From: an uncultured Roseateles sp.
GTDB lineage: Bacteria > Pseudomonadota > Gammaproteobacteria > Burkholderiales > Burkholderiaceae_C
Direction of reading: 5' to 3'
Length of the DNA stretch: 64,000 nt
Assembly (NCBI RefSeq): GCF_963422335.1
Contig: NZ_OY729424.1
Coordinates: 5,642,001-5,706,000 of the forward strand
Every line of letters starts with the position of its first letter. Position 1 is the stretch's first letter. The position numbers were made by a program, and so were the translations under genes. Of this stretch, positions 1-9,442 are shown one piece after another. A model generated the notes under the pieces. That model did no database searches. It had not been told where the DNA came from and was given only the letters and a program-made list of their open reading frames with translations.

Positions 1-849
1 ATCGACGGCGTAGCGATTGCCGCCGCGCTGCGTGCCGACCTACGTAAGGAGATCCTTGCCGAACGTCGGCCAGGATTGGCCGTGCTGCTCGTTGGTGACG
101 ACCCGGCTTCGGCCGTCTACGTGCGCAACAAGATCCGTGCCTGCGAGGAGGTCGGCATTGCATCGTTCGCCGAACGGTTGCCGGCCGACGCCAGCGAAAG
201 CCAAGTCTTGTCCATCATCGAGCGCTTCAACCGCGACCCGACGGTGCACGGCATCCTCGTGCAGTTGCCGCTGCCACGCCACATCGACACCTCCCGGACG
301 CTCGCCGCCGTCGCCGCCGCCAAGGACGTCGACGGCTTCGGACTCGAAGGCCAAGGCGCCTTGATGGGCGGCCTGCCCGGCCTGCGCCCCTGCACGCCGG
401 CCGGCGTGATGCACCTGTTGGCTGTCAGCGGCATCACCTTGCGCGGTGCACGCGCGGTCGTGCTGGGCCGTTCGAACATCGTCGGCAAGCCGATGGCGAT
501 GCTGTTGCTGCAGGCCGACGCGACGGTGACGATCTGCCACAGCGGGACGCGCGATCTCGCCGCCATCGCGTGCGAGGCGGACGTGCTCGTGGCCGCCATC
601 GGCCGACCGCGTTTCGTCACCGCAGACATGGTCAAACCAGGCGCCACAGTCATCGACGTCGGCATCAATCGCGAGACCGAGGGGCCGCGAGCAGGCAAGC
701 TCTGCGGCGACGTGGATTTCGCCAATGTCGCCCCCATTGCGGGCGCCATCACGCCGGTGCCCGGCGGCGTGGGGCCGATGACGATCGCCATGCTGCTTGC
801 AAATACCGTCCAGGCCGCGAGGCATCAACACCCTGCGGGGCCGCAATGA
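1..849 (+). CDS. folD: FolD, methylene-THF dehydrogenase/cyclohydrolase (5' end cut by window)
   Basis: Bifunctional cytosolic enzyme of one-carbon metabolism that interconverts 5,10-methylene-, methenyl- and 10-formyl-tetrahydrofolate with NADP. The frame is open from base 1 and shows 282 residues, so only about five N-terminal residues are missing against the usual 285. Seen motifs are YVRNKIRACEEVGI with the catalytic-site lysine, VHGILVQLPLP, DVDGF, the Rossmann segment VVLGRSNIVGKPM and PVPGGVGPMT near the C terminus. The stop overlaps the next start (ATGA), so it is probably co-translated with the DUF885 gene. Because it sits in accessory-looking DNA it may be a second folD copy rather than the housekeeping one; that is inference. 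Confidence 0.95.
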   Translation: MDGVAIAAALRADLRKEILAERRPGLAVLLVGDDPASAVYVRNKIRACEEVGIASFAERLPADASESQVLSIIERFNRDPTVHGILVQLPLPRHIDTSRTLAAVAAAKDVDGFGLEGQGALMGGLPGLRPCTPAGVMHLLAVSGITLRGARAVVLGRSNIVGKPMAMLLLQADATVTICHSGTRDLAAIACEADVLVAAIGRPRFVTADMVKPGATVIDVGINRETEGPRAGKLCGDVDFANVAPIAGAITPVPGGVGPMTIAMLLANTVQAARHQHPAGPQ

Positions 850-2531
850 ACAACACTGCCTTTGACGATCTCTGCCAACGGTTCTGGCATTTTCAATGCG
901 ATGAATCACCGATCGCGGCGTTGCTGGCCGGCCAGGCTTCGTCACACAAGCTCCTGCTGCGAGAGGCTCCGGTAGACCACTTGCGCCGCGCCCGCCTGGC
1001 CACCGAGATGCTGGCTGAGCTCAGCGCGTTCGGCACTGCCACGCTCTCTGCGCAGCAGCAGATCAGCGCACGCCTGTTGCTGCGGGAGCTAGAACTGCTG
1101 ATCGACGGCGTGGCGGTCAATGCGCATCTGCGACCGATGATCTATCCGATCGGGCCTGATGCCTCGCTGCAGTTCTTTGCTCAGTCGACGGCTTTCGGTA
1201 GCGTCGCCGATGCAAAGCTCTACAACGAGCGCTTGCGTCACATTCCCGAATCGTTCGAGGGCCTGCAGACCTCGTTGCAGCAAGGTGTCATCAATGGCAT
1301 CCGCATGCCGAAGCTCGTGATCCAACATGCGGTGGCCACGGTCCGGGCCAACGCAAGCATGGCGCTCGAGGACAGCCCCTTCTTCTCACCCTTCAAACGC
1401 AAATCCGCCGACCGTCTTTTTGACAATGAAGCGCATCGCTGCCTGCTGATCCTGTGCGAGCGAGTTCTCCCGGCGCTGCACGCCTATGCCGACTTCATCG
1501 AAAAAGTGTTGGGCGAGGCGGCGCAAGACAGCACTGCTTGTATCGACAACCCGCAGGGCCGCGAGTTCTACAGGCACATGGTGCGCGAGTTCACTACGCT
1601 GAACGAGGATCCCACTGAGATCCACGCTTTCGGCCTGGCGGAAGTGGCGCGGCTTTCCGAGGCGATGACGGAAGTCGCGCGCAGCGCCGGCTATTCCACA
1701 TTGGCCCAGTTCACCACAGAGTTGAAAAACGATACTGCGCAGTTTGCCTCCAGCGGCGAAGCGCTGCGGCAGCAGATCGAGGTGCTGTCCAAGCGCATCG
1801 ATGCCCGCATGCCTGAGTTCTTCGGTCGCCTGCCGCGGATGAGCTACGGCGTGCAGAGCATTCCAGAAGCCGTCGCCGCGAGCATGCCGCCCGCCTATGC
1901 CCAGCCCAACCCGGCCGACGGCTCGGCAGCTGGCATCCACTGGATCACCTCGCTCCCCGATCGCTGCCCCGCTTACATTCATATCCCACTGGCGCTTCAC
2001 GAGGCTTGGCCGGGTCATCTGATGCATCTAGCACTGATGCAGGAGATGACTGAACTGCCCGCCTTCCGACGCTACGGCGCGATGCGCTACTCGGCCTGCC
2101 TGGAAGGATGGGCCTTGTACTGCGAGGCACTGGGCGAGGACCTGAACCTTTACGACACGCCGGCCAAGCGCTACGGTCGTCTGGAGATGGAGATCTGGCG
2201 CGCCGTGCGCCTGGTCGTCGACACCGGTTTGCACTGGCTGCACTGGCCGCGTGAACAGGCCCTGCAGTTCATGCTCCAGCACATGGCGATGTCGCAGGCG
2301 ACACTAGAAGCTGAAGTGGATCGATACATCGGTATGCCAGCCCAGGCCTTGGGATATCAGTTGGGCAATCGCAGCTTTCGCGAATACCGTGCACGCGCTC
2401 AAGTGCGACTCGGCACTCGCTTCAATCTGCGCCGCTTTCACGATACCCTGATGTCGGCCGGGCCCGCTAGCTTGGATGTACTGAGTGATCTCGTCGATCA
2501 ATGGGTTGATGCAGAACTGGTAGCCGCGTGA
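846..2531 (+). CDS. DUF885 family protein, 3' end fused into an IS66 relic
   Basis: 561-residue protein of the DUF885 family, which carries a zincin-like signature. HEAWPGH is visible at residues 385-391, close to the HExxPGH motif of the family, so a metal-dependent hydrolase role is plausible but the substrate is unknown. The start is the ATG overlapping the folD stop. No signal peptide is evident. The last codons, including the TGA, lie in DNA that on the other strand encodes the end of an IS66 transposase (YMRDVLTRLP), so the native C terminus has probably been lost or replaced. Length is near that of other DUF885 proteins, so activity cannot be excluded. Confidence 0.8.
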   Translation: MNNTAFDDLCQRFWHFQCDESPIAALLAGQASSHKLLLREAPVDHLRRARLATEMLAELSAFGTATLSAQQQISARLLLRELELLIDGVAVNAHLRPMIYPIGPDASLQFFAQSTAFGSVADAKLYNERLRHIPESFEGLQTSLQQGVINGIRMPKLVIQHAVATVRANASMALEDSPFFSPFKRKSADRLFDNEAHRCLLILCERVLPALHAYADFIEKVLGEAAQDSTACIDNPQGREFYRHMVREFTTLNEDPTEIHAFGLAEVARLSEAMTEVARSAGYSTLAQFTTELKNDTAQFASSGEALRQQIEVLSKRIDARMPEFFGRLPRMSYGVQSIPEAVAASMPPAYAQPNPADGSAAGIHWITSLPDRCPAYIHIPLALHEAWPGHLMHLALMQEMTELPAFRRYGAMRYSACLEGWALYCEALGEDLNLYDTPAKRYGRLEMEIWRAVRLVVDTGLHWLHWPREQALQFMLQHMAMSQATLEAEVDRYIGMPAQALGYQLGNRSFREYRARAQVRLGTRFNLRRFHDTLMSAGPASLDVLSDLVDQWVDAELVAA

Positions 2532-2988
2532 GCACGTCGCGCATGTAGCCGTACGGGTCGTGCCCGGTGAGCTTGGCCGACTGGATCAAGCTCATGAACG
2601 CCGCCGCGCGTTGGCCGGCGAGCAACGTGCCAACAAACAGCCAGTTCTTCAGCTCGGTCGCCCAGGCTCTGATCTGCTGCTCATCGAAGTTGTTGTCGAT
2701 GGGCAATGCCGGGTCGTCCAGGTAGCGCGTGAGCGCACCCCAACGCTTGAGGCTGTAGTCCATCGCCTTGGCAGTGGCGCTGCCCTCCGGCACCTTGGCG
2801 CGATACATGACGAGCCAGTCGTGCAGCGCCGCAGCAATCGGCGCCGCTCGCATTCGTCGCTCTCGCAACCTGTCCTCGGGTGCGAGGTCCTTGACCGCTC
2901 TCTCGATGCCGTATAGCTGGCCTATGAGGTCAATGGCCGTTGCGGCGAGCGTGCTCTTGTTGGCCAGGTGCAGCTCGACGAACTGCAT
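2512..2988 (-). mobile_element. IS66-family transposase, C-terminal relic
   Basis: The minus strand encodes FVELHLANKS, IGQLYGIE, ALPIDNNFDEQQIR, NWLFVGTLLAGQRAAAF and YGYMRDVLTRLP, which follow the C-terminal third of IS66-type transposases (IDNN..E..IR and LF.GS..G..AAA blocks). The frame stays open upstream to 3225 but those residues do not look like IS66. The N-terminal catalytic part and the accessory genes tnpA/tnpB of IS66 are absent, so this is a dead fragment. It marks past transposition between the DUF885 gene and the esterase. The terminal inverted repeats were not found. Confidence 0.8.
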
Positions 2989-3320
2989 TCCACTCCGCCA
3001 CGATTTCGGCGTCGCTGCGAGAAACCAATCGCCACATCCCCGTGGAATTTCGCAACTGGTCTTGTAGAAAGCGCGGGGCGCATTCAAGGCGTCAGCCATC
3101 TCCGCTCCAACCGAAGGAATCAGCGCACTCCTCCTAAAGCCACCTTTGTCATGAGCAGTAGATTTCATTGTTCCCCGTATCGATGCGCTTCTCAATCCCA
3201 AGCGAACCTGGATCGGGGACACCAACGCGTCTCACACGAGTCTGAACCCCAGCATTGAAGGAGTGCCGTCATGAGCTCTATGGCAAAGCGTTTTCAACCC
3301 GTTCGAAAGGAAGCAGCGGC

Positions 3321-4181
3321 ATGAGCCAAGCATCTATCGACACTTTCGAGTTACCCAACCCAGATGGTGAGGGCAACCTTCAAATCAGCGTCTGGGCCAA
3401 TGCCGCGCAGGTCGACGGCGAGGTTCCAGTCTTGTTCGTGACGGATGCCGACCTCATCTTCGCCACCGCGGCGGAGATCGTTAGCCTCTACGGTCTTGGG
3501 GGCATGAAGCCGACCGCGATGGTTGTCGGAATCGGCTATGGTACAGACGACCTGATGGCTTTTACCAAACTGCGAACCAACGACCTGACACCACCGCTTG
3601 ACGATGAGGGCCGGGCCAAGTTTGACCACATGCCAAGCCTGATCGGGGACAAATCTGGCGGCGCCGACGCGTTCTTGAGTTTCCTCACAGATACGCTGAA
3701 ACCCGAGATTTCCCGTCGTTATCCGAAAGCGTCGGCGACCAACCACGCTCTGCTTGGCCACTCGCTCGGCGGGCTGTTTGTCAGCCGTGCACTGTTGACC
3801 CGACCGGACTCCTTCGCGGCATTCCTCATTGGCAGTCCTGCGCTGTGGTGGAACGGCTTCTCAACAATGTCGCTGCTGTCAGCGTTTCAGGGCAAGGTCG
3901 ACGGGATCAGCCATCATCCGCGCATTCTGATTGGTGTGGGTGGAACGGAACAGGACTTGCCAGATCGAGCCCCACCCGGGTATCCCATGAGTCTTGAGCA
4001 GTACCGAGATCTCATCAAGTCTGTCCGCGTGATCGATGGAGCGAAAGAGCTAGTCGCCGCGTTGCGAGAGACTGGTCTGAACGACGTAAGCTATGCCTGC
4101 TTCGATGGAGAGGACCACATCACCGTGCTTGCTTCTTTTCTGATGCGCAGCATCAACTTCTTTGTTCCCAGGCCGACATGA
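3321..4181 (+). CDS. Putative esterase (PF00756-type alpha/beta hydrolase)
   Basis: 286-residue alpha/beta hydrolase resembling the putative-esterase family that includes siderophore esterases (IroE/BesA-like) and esterase D. The nucleophile elbow GHSLGG puts the catalytic serine at about residue 148 and a late DGEDH supplies the likely histidine at about 266. No signal peptide, so probably cytoplasmic. The ATG at 3321 was preferred over an in-frame TTG at 3255 because GAAAGGAAG lies about ten bases upstream and homology starts just after it. It lies 2.5 kb from a TonB receptor and an AraC regulator, which would fit ferric-siderophore hydrolysis, but the genes are not contiguous; that link is inference. 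Confidence 0.7.
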   Translation: MSQASIDTFELPNPDGEGNLQISVWANAAQVDGEVPVLFVTDADLIFATAAEIVSLYGLGGMKPTAMVVGIGYGTDDLMAFTKLRTNDLTPPLDDEGRAKFDHMPSLIGDKSGGADAFLSFLTDTLKPEISRRYPKASATNHALLGHSLGGLFVSRALLTRPDSFAAFLIGSPALWWNGFSTMSLLSAFQGKVDGISHHPRILIGVGGTEQDLPDRAPPGYPMSLEQYRDLIKSVRVIDGAKELVAALRETGLNDVSYACFDGEDHITVLASFLMRSINFFVPRPT

Positions 4182-4255
4182 GCACTTTTTCATAGCTGCG
4201 GACAACGCACGAAGTACCTCCCGAAGGTGTGGTGGGCATGGGCAGTGCAGACGCT

Positions 4256-4693
4256 GGCTCAGATCATGAAGGCGGCGCCTTCGAATGGGCCACCATGCCT
4301 GAGGCATGGACTAGGCTGTGGGCCGCTCGCCACCATGCCCATCTTTCCGCGTTGCAGACGCGCCCCGGCTGACGAGCAGTAGCGACGGCCACCTGTGTCC
4401 CTATCTCGCGATCGGCAGAGAACGTCAACGCCAGCATCGCCGAGGTCGAGGCGTCCGGCCTGTCCTACTTCATCGTCGGTCACATCGGCGCCGGCAACTT
4501 CCACATGGGCTACTTGTTGGGTCCGACAGACCTTCGGAACTGTAAACAGCAGAGACGCTCAGCGCGAAGATGGCGACCTGGGCGACCCGGTTGCAAGGGA
4601 CCTGCACCGGCGAGCATGCGGACGATCAAGCAGGCGCTGGATCCACGCGGCATCTGCAATCCCGGCAAGATCTTCGCATCTGCACCACACTGA
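4256..4693 (+). pseudogene. FAD-linked oxidase (GlcD/D-lactate dehydrogenase type), C-terminal relic
   Basis: One reading frame carries blocks of the C-terminal domain of FAD-linked oxidases: FEWAT, LWAARHHAH, TCVPISRSAENV, ASGLSYFIVGHIGAGNFH and finally IKQALDPRGICNPGKIF. A TGA at 4370-4372 interrupts it between LSALQTRPG and RAVATATCVPIS where the family is continuous. The GTCTGEH-type block (QGTCTGEH at about 4596-4620) is in another frame, so there is also a frameshift and a deletion. The N-terminal FAD-binding half is absent. Intact relatives oxidise 2-hydroxy acids such as glycolate or D-lactate. Confidence 0.7.
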
Positions 4694-4699
4694 CGGAGT

Positions 4700-4858
4700 A
4701 TTGTTCGGGCGCATCGCCCCGCCCTGCGCTGTTGATCGTTCTGTCAGATGCTCATCTGAGCCGGCTTTCATCACGGCCGGATTGAAGCGTCGAGGCCTGC
4801 AACCCGATGCTGTGTCATACGTTTTCGCGATCAATCTCCGAAAGCGAACATGTCGCGA
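4700..4858. other. Short spacer between oxidase relic and amidohydrolase
   Basis: About 160 bases of convergent intergenic DNA. I see no ORF with homology, no clear terminator stem and no IS end here. Confidence 0.5.
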
Positions 4859-6100
4859 TCAAAGCAGCCGGTTCTTCACGATTTCGCCCGCTCGCATGAT
4901 GAGGTCGAGGTGGCGTCCTGACGCCGCAAGCAAACCGATGTCCTTGAGCGGATCTCCGTCAACAACGATCAGGTCTGCCAGCGCATCGGGCTTGATGCAA
5001 CCGAGCTTGTCCTCCTGCATCAAGATCTCTGCACCGATGGAAGTCGCTTGGCGAAGCAACTCCAACGGCGGGAACACCTGACTGCGCAACTCGAACTCTC
5101 GACACTGCTGGACATAGGTCGCACCCAGCAGGTCCGTCCCATAGCCCATCTTGACCCCGGCGTTTCTCATGTGGTCCAGTCCAGCGATGGCGACCTCGTG
5201 GGCATCCTTGAGCTTCTCAAGGCTTTCGGGAGAAGCGCCCATCTGGGCACCGGCCTCCGTGAGCGCAAAGATCACCGACATGGTGGGCACCACGTAGGCG
5301 CCTTTGTCGGCAACATATTCTGCGGTCTCGGCGTCGATCATCGTCGCGTGCTCGATGCAGCGGACGCCAAAGTCGACTGAGCGGCGGATGGCACTTACAG
5401 GATGGCAATGGGCCGAGACATAGGTGCGTCGCTCAAGACATTCATTGACGATGGTGCGAATCTCGTCCTCCCGGAATTGGTTCATCCACATCGGATCGCT
5501 CGGCGACATCACTCCCCCGGAAGCGACAATCTTGATGCAATGCGCACCCAGGCGAAGCTCTTCGCGGACGGCTTTGAGACATTCGTCGACGCCATCGACC
5601 ACGACGCCGGCGAAGTTCATTGAGCCGCAAGAGCAATAGCCGTGGTAGTGGTGACGCTCAGTCGGCAGGCGGTAGTCGACGTGACCTCCGGTCATGGACA
5701 AAACCTTGCCGGCGTAGAAGAAGCGGGGCGCGCGGATCAGTCCATCGGCGATGGCCGATGCCAGCGGATAGTCGCCCCCACCGATGTCACGAACGGAGGT
5801 GAAGCCGCAATCCAATGCATGACCCAACAACCGAACGGCGTGTGCGGTCCGGTAGGGCGCATCGCGTCTATTGACCACCTGCGCGTTCAGGTCGGAAAAA
5901 TACGAGTGGATGTGCAAATCGATCAACCCAGGCATGAGCGTCTTGCCACCGGCGTCGATTCGCAGCGCATGATCGGATTTGATGGGGCGGTCAGACACCT
6001 CACGAATCGTCCCGCCCTCAATCAGGACAGACATCCCTTCGGGACAGGCTTCTGCAAAGCCGTCGAATATTCGCGCGTTCTCGAGTATGAGCTGGGCCAT
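4859..6100 (-). CDS. Metal-dependent amidohydrolase (Xaa-Pro dipeptidase-like)
   Basis: 413-residue amidohydrolase-superfamily enzyme, cytoplasmic (no signal peptide). An N-terminal beta-sandwich is followed by the TIM barrel with LIDLHIHSY (metal ligands H63 and H65), CIKIVASGG with a likely carboxylated lysine K190, SAHCHP (H231), EHATMID (H251) and YGTDLLG with the catalytic aspartate. This pattern matches binuclear prolidase-like or imidazolonepropionase-like members acting on N-acyl or dipeptide amides; the substrate is not determined by sequence. It is transcribed divergently from the TonB receptor with 561 bp between, a layout often used for uptake plus hydrolysis of the imported compound. 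No strong ribosome-binding site precedes the ATG. Confidence 0.85.
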   Translation of the reverse strand: MAQLILENARIFDGFAEACPEGMSVLIEGGTIREVSDRPIKSDHALRIDAGGKTLMPGLIDLHIHSYFSDLNAQVVNRRDAPYRTAHAVRLLGHALDCGFTSVRDIGGGDYPLASAIADGLIRAPRFFYAGKVLSMTGGHVDYRLPTERHHYHGYCSCGSMNFAGVVVDGVDECLKAVREELRLGAHCIKIVASGGVMSPSDPMWMNQFREDEIRTIVNECLERRTYVSAHCHPVSAIRRSVDFGVRCIEHATMIDAETAEYVADKGAYVVPTMSVIFALTEAGAQMGASPESLEKLKDAHEVAIAGLDHMRNAGVKMGYGTDLLGATYVQQCREFELRSQVFPPLELLRQATSIGAEILMQEDKLGCIKPDALADLIVVDGDPLKDIGLLAASGRHLDLIMRAGEIVKNRLL

Positions 6101-6661
6101 ATGAAGTCAGATTTCCATCGCAATCGGGTTGCTGGGGTGATGCGAGCGAGCGCGACGGGCCGTTCCGGCAAGGCGCTGATCGCAATCAGCGCTGCACGCA
6201 GTCCTCCGCCCGCAGACCGCCAGCGCGCTTTGCAGAACCGACACGACTCTGAACAGCGAGCCGGCTCTGTTTCTGCACGATAGTGCTCGGCTCCCATTCG
6301 CACTTTGGATGAAACCTTGCTTTCGTTAGGAGGACCCTCCAAGGCTAGGTCTCGTCCGCGTGTGCGAATGCCGTCGCTCAGTTGCTTCTGATGATCTGAC
6401 CCGAAGTCATGTGCCTTTGATGCACGATGCCCGGTCATCCGGTACTCGAACATCGTTCGTTTCCGGAAGGTTTGGAAGCGCCTTTCAGCAAGACGGACAT
6501 GAAGCTGGGGCTCCAAGGCATTGACCTGGAGCACCGGATTTTCCCTAGGGAACGCCCCAGATTCGCGGTCAACCAAAGGTCAAGGAGCATTCGGCCAAAA
6601 AGAAGAGGTGGCAAGCACCTCATCCTTTGCTTGTTTTAGCAAAATCACAACTGGAGCGGAC
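6101..6661. other. Divergent regulatory region between amidohydrolase and TonB receptor
   Basis: 561 bp without a convincing gene. It should hold promoters for both flanking genes, and probably the binding site of the AraC regulator downstream. I could not pick an unambiguous -35/-10 pair. The minus strand is open for about 180 codons but the translation resembles no family and overlaps the amidohydrolase start. Confidence 0.5.
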
Positions 6662-8986
6662 ATGTTTCACTCAGTACCGAATCGCCGATGGTTCACCGCC
6701 ACTCCCATCACACTCGCTGCGTTGATCTGCATCACAGGTACTGCCCGGGCGCAGGCCAATTCACCGTCAGACCAGGGCCTCACTGCAACGCCCACCGACA
6801 ACGGGCTCAAGACTGAAACTCTGGACGCCGTGTTCGTGACGGCCAACCGCCGTCGGGAACTGGCCAAGGACGTTGCCGGCACTGTCAATGTGCTGGGAGG
6901 CAGCCGCCTCGAGCAACTGGACATCGCGTCCGTCAGCGACTTGGTGGGATACGTTCCGGGGCTGCAGGTGGACGGCGATGGACCGGGCTTCAAGCGTTTG
7001 TCATTGCGAGGCATCACGACTGGCACCTTTCAGATCAGCGCGTCGGTGGCGGCCTACCTTGACGATCAGCCGGTCAGCCTGAGCTCCAGCGTCGTTGGCG
7101 GCGCGGCGTTCAGCACCGACATTGATCCCCTCGACCTGGAACGCATCGAAGTTTTGAAGGGCCCGCAAGGCTCGCTTTACGGCGCCAGCGCGCTGGGCGG
7201 CCTGATCAAGTACGTGACCGTCGCTCCAAACCTCAAAGACCTGGAAGGCCGTGCCGAGGCGGGCTACAGCCGTGCCGCCAATGGCGGTGCCGGGCACTCC
7301 CTGCGTGCCGCCGTAAACGTGCCCATGGTTCAGGACGTCTTGGCCAGCCGCCTGACCGTCTACAGCCGCAAGGAGCCGGGCTACGTCGACGACACGCTGC
7401 GCCATGTCAAGGACGTCAACAGCGTGACGAACAGCGGGGTTCGTCTGACGACGTTGTTCAAGCCGAGCAAGCAGTTCGAGGCCAAACTGGTGCTGGACAC
7501 GCAGACGCTGAAGTCCGCGGATTCCGAGGTTCCTGGGTATGACGCCCAGACACTGCAGCCCCGGTTTGGCGACTACGGCGGACAACACATCATGGCGCAA
7601 CCCATCAAGAACTCGTACGACCGCGCCGCTCTGACGCTCAATGCCGACTTGCGATTTGCCAACCTGCTGTCGGTGACGAGCTATCAGCGCATGAAGAACG
7701 ACATTTATTCGGACTACACGCCATACCTGAAGTTTCTCGATGCGTACACCGTGGGGGCCTATGCGGCACAAGGCCTGACAGTGACGCCGCTCGACCCCGA
7801 GGTCGCGGCATATCGCCTGCAGGTCGACACCAAGAAGAAGGCTCAAGAACTGCGCCTCGTTTCACCAGGGGGTGGCCAATTCGACTGGCTGGCCGGGGTT
7901 TTCATCCAGGAAGAGGTCACAGATGGCGCGACGCGCTTGGCGGCATCGAGCGCCAATGCCATCACGCCCTATCTTGTCACTTCGCTACAGGCAAAGTTGC
8001 GTGAGTACGCTGGCTATGCGAACGCAACTTGGCACTTGAATCAACAGTTCGACGTGCAAGTGGGCGCGCGTTATGCAAAGCTGAAGCAGGACTATGCACT
8101 CAGCTTTGGTGTCTACAGCTACTTCACAAATGGCATCGCGACTCAGCAGAGCACGCCGGCAATGTCCCGTGAAAACAAGTCCACCTGGATGATCTCGCCC
8201 CGTTGGACCATCAACCAGGACCACATGGTGTACTTCCGTGCGGCATCGGGCTACCGTCCGGGCGGGGCTAATGTTCCATCGCTGGCCGGCACGGCGAACC
8301 CACCGTTCGGATCGGACTCCATCGTCAACTACGAGGTCGGCTACAAGGGGTCATTTCCTTCCGCCAAGGTCGACCTCACGGCGGCGCTGTTCAATGTTGA
8401 CTGGAAGGACATCCAGGTGACGGCGCTCGACGCCACCGGGTCGAGCTACTACACCAACGGCGGCAAGGCACATTCGCGAGGCCTGGAACTCGAAGGCGGT
8501 TGGCGGCCGGTGCGGGGCCTGCGCCTGTCTGGCAATCTGACGGCGATAGAAGCCAAGCTCGACGAGGATATCGCCGCCATCAGTGGCAAGAAAAACGATG
8601 ACATCCCTTTCACGCCCAAAGTGACGGCCTCGCTATCGGCCGACTATTCATGGGGTGTAGGCCCGGGCCGGCTATCCGTCGGCGGCAGCCTTCGCTTCTC
8701 GGACAAACGGAAGGTTGTATTCAGCAGTCAGGCTGCTGCACCGTTCGCTCCGACAGTGACCTTGTCTGAACTGCCTGCCTACAGCGTGTTGGACCTGCGC
8801 GCCAACTACCGTTTTGACAGCTTGACCTTCAGCCTCTTCTTGAAGAACGCGCTGAACAGGCGCTCGCCGATCAACTACAACGGCACCCAGGTGCTTCCAG
8901 ATCTGACCACAGGCGCGCTCTCCCCGGCAGCGGTCAACGTTACCCCGCCGCGCATGTTGAGTGTCAGCGTGAGGGTCGACTTCTAG
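6662..8986 (+). CDS. TonB-dependent outer-membrane receptor
   Basis: 774-residue outer-membrane receptor that imports a ligand using TonB/ExbBD energy. A signal peptide (hydrophobic TLAALICITG, cleavage near ARAQA) leads to a plug domain: VFVTANRRRE serves as TonB box, then VSDLVGYVPGLQV, LSLRGI and LERIEVLKGPQGSLYGASALGG. The rest is a 22-strand-type barrel ending VSVRVDF, with the terminal phenylalanine needed for assembly. There is no N-terminal STN signalling domain, so it should not feed a FecI/FecR cascade. The ATG at 6662 follows GGAG. Neighbours are a divergent amidohydrolase and a downstream AraC regulator. The ligand is unknown; peptide-like or siderophore-like compounds are both possible. 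Confidence 0.92.
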   Translation: MFHSVPNRRWFTATPITLAALICITGTARAQANSPSDQGLTATPTDNGLKTETLDAVFVTANRRRELAKDVAGTVNVLGGSRLEQLDIASVSDLVGYVPGLQVDGDGPGFKRLSLRGITTGTFQISASVAAYLDDQPVSLSSSVVGGAAFSTDIDPLDLERIEVLKGPQGSLYGASALGGLIKYVTVAPNLKDLEGRAEAGYSRAANGGAGHSLRAAVNVPMVQDVLASRLTVYSRKEPGYVDDTLRHVKDVNSVTNSGVRLTTLFKPSKQFEAKLVLDTQTLKSADSEVPGYDAQTLQPRFGDYGGQHIMAQPIKNSYDRAALTLNADLRFANLLSVTSYQRMKNDIYSDYTPYLKFLDAYTVGAYAAQGLTVTPLDPEVAAYRLQVDTKKKAQELRLVSPGGGQFDWLAGVFIQEEVTDGATRLAASSANAITPYLVTSLQAKLREYAGYANATWHLNQQFDVQVGARYAKLKQDYALSFGVYSYFTNGIATQQSTPAMSRENKSTWMISPRWTINQDHMVYFRAASGYRPGGANVPSLAGTANPPFGSDSIVNYEVGYKGSFPSAKVDLTAALFNVDWKDIQVTALDATGSSYYTNGGKAHSRGLELEGGWRPVRGLRLSGNLTAIEAKLDEDIAAISGKKNDDIPFTPKVTASLSADYSWGVGPGRLSVGGSLRFSDKRKVVFSSQAAAPFAPTVTLSELPAYSVLDLRANYRFDSLTFSLFLKNALNRRSPINYNGTQVLPDLTTGALSPAAVNVTPPRMLSVSVRVDF

Positions 8987-9360
8987 AGTCACTCGATTCT
9001 GGGTTCCGAAGAAGAGCACAGGTGGTGTGCAGAGGCCGGAACGCGCTGAGCCCCATCTTGTCACCCACAGGCCAGTTGCCGACATCGACTGAGCACTTTG
9101 GCCATACCGCACGAGGAAACTTTGACCATGAGCTCCTCACGACCGAAGAGCGCCGGCATTCCAGTTGTTCGATCTGACCCTCTCCAACGTTGCAGGTGCA
9201 GCTGGGTCTCGTCGGCTGATGCCATGAGCCTTGACCGGATCATCGTCTGCGTCGCCTGTGCCCGCGCTGCAGGCCCAGGCGGCAGCGCCTCCGATTCGTT
9301 TGCAGGCAGTAGGCGACTTGCTGGGCGAGTGACAGCGCTCGGGCAGGCGCAGACACCCGC

Positions 9361-9394
9361 GGATTTGTCCGCGTGCGCGGATACGGGCAAATCC
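9361..9394. promoter_or_regulatory. Imperfect hairpin / possible operator upstream of araC-type gene
   Basis: GGATTTG (9361-9367) pairs with CAAATCC (9388-9394), and inside it TCCGCG (9368-9373) pairs with CGCGGA (9376-9381), leaving a six-base bulge TACGGG. It ends about 50 bases before the AraC-type start in the 456-bp gap that follows the receptor gene. It could be an operator for autoregulation or an RNA hairpin in the leader. The remainder of 8987-9442 shows no gene or clear terminator. Confidence 0.4.
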
Positions 9395-9442
9395 CCTGAT
9401 TCAAGCCACCCGCATCGGCATAATGGCTGCTCGGAGTTCACC

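Noticed and set aside
6101..6576. Minus-strand open frame of about 180 codons upstream of the amidohydrolase
   Set aside because: No family resemblance, overlaps the amidohydrolase start and lies where a divergent promoter region is expected.
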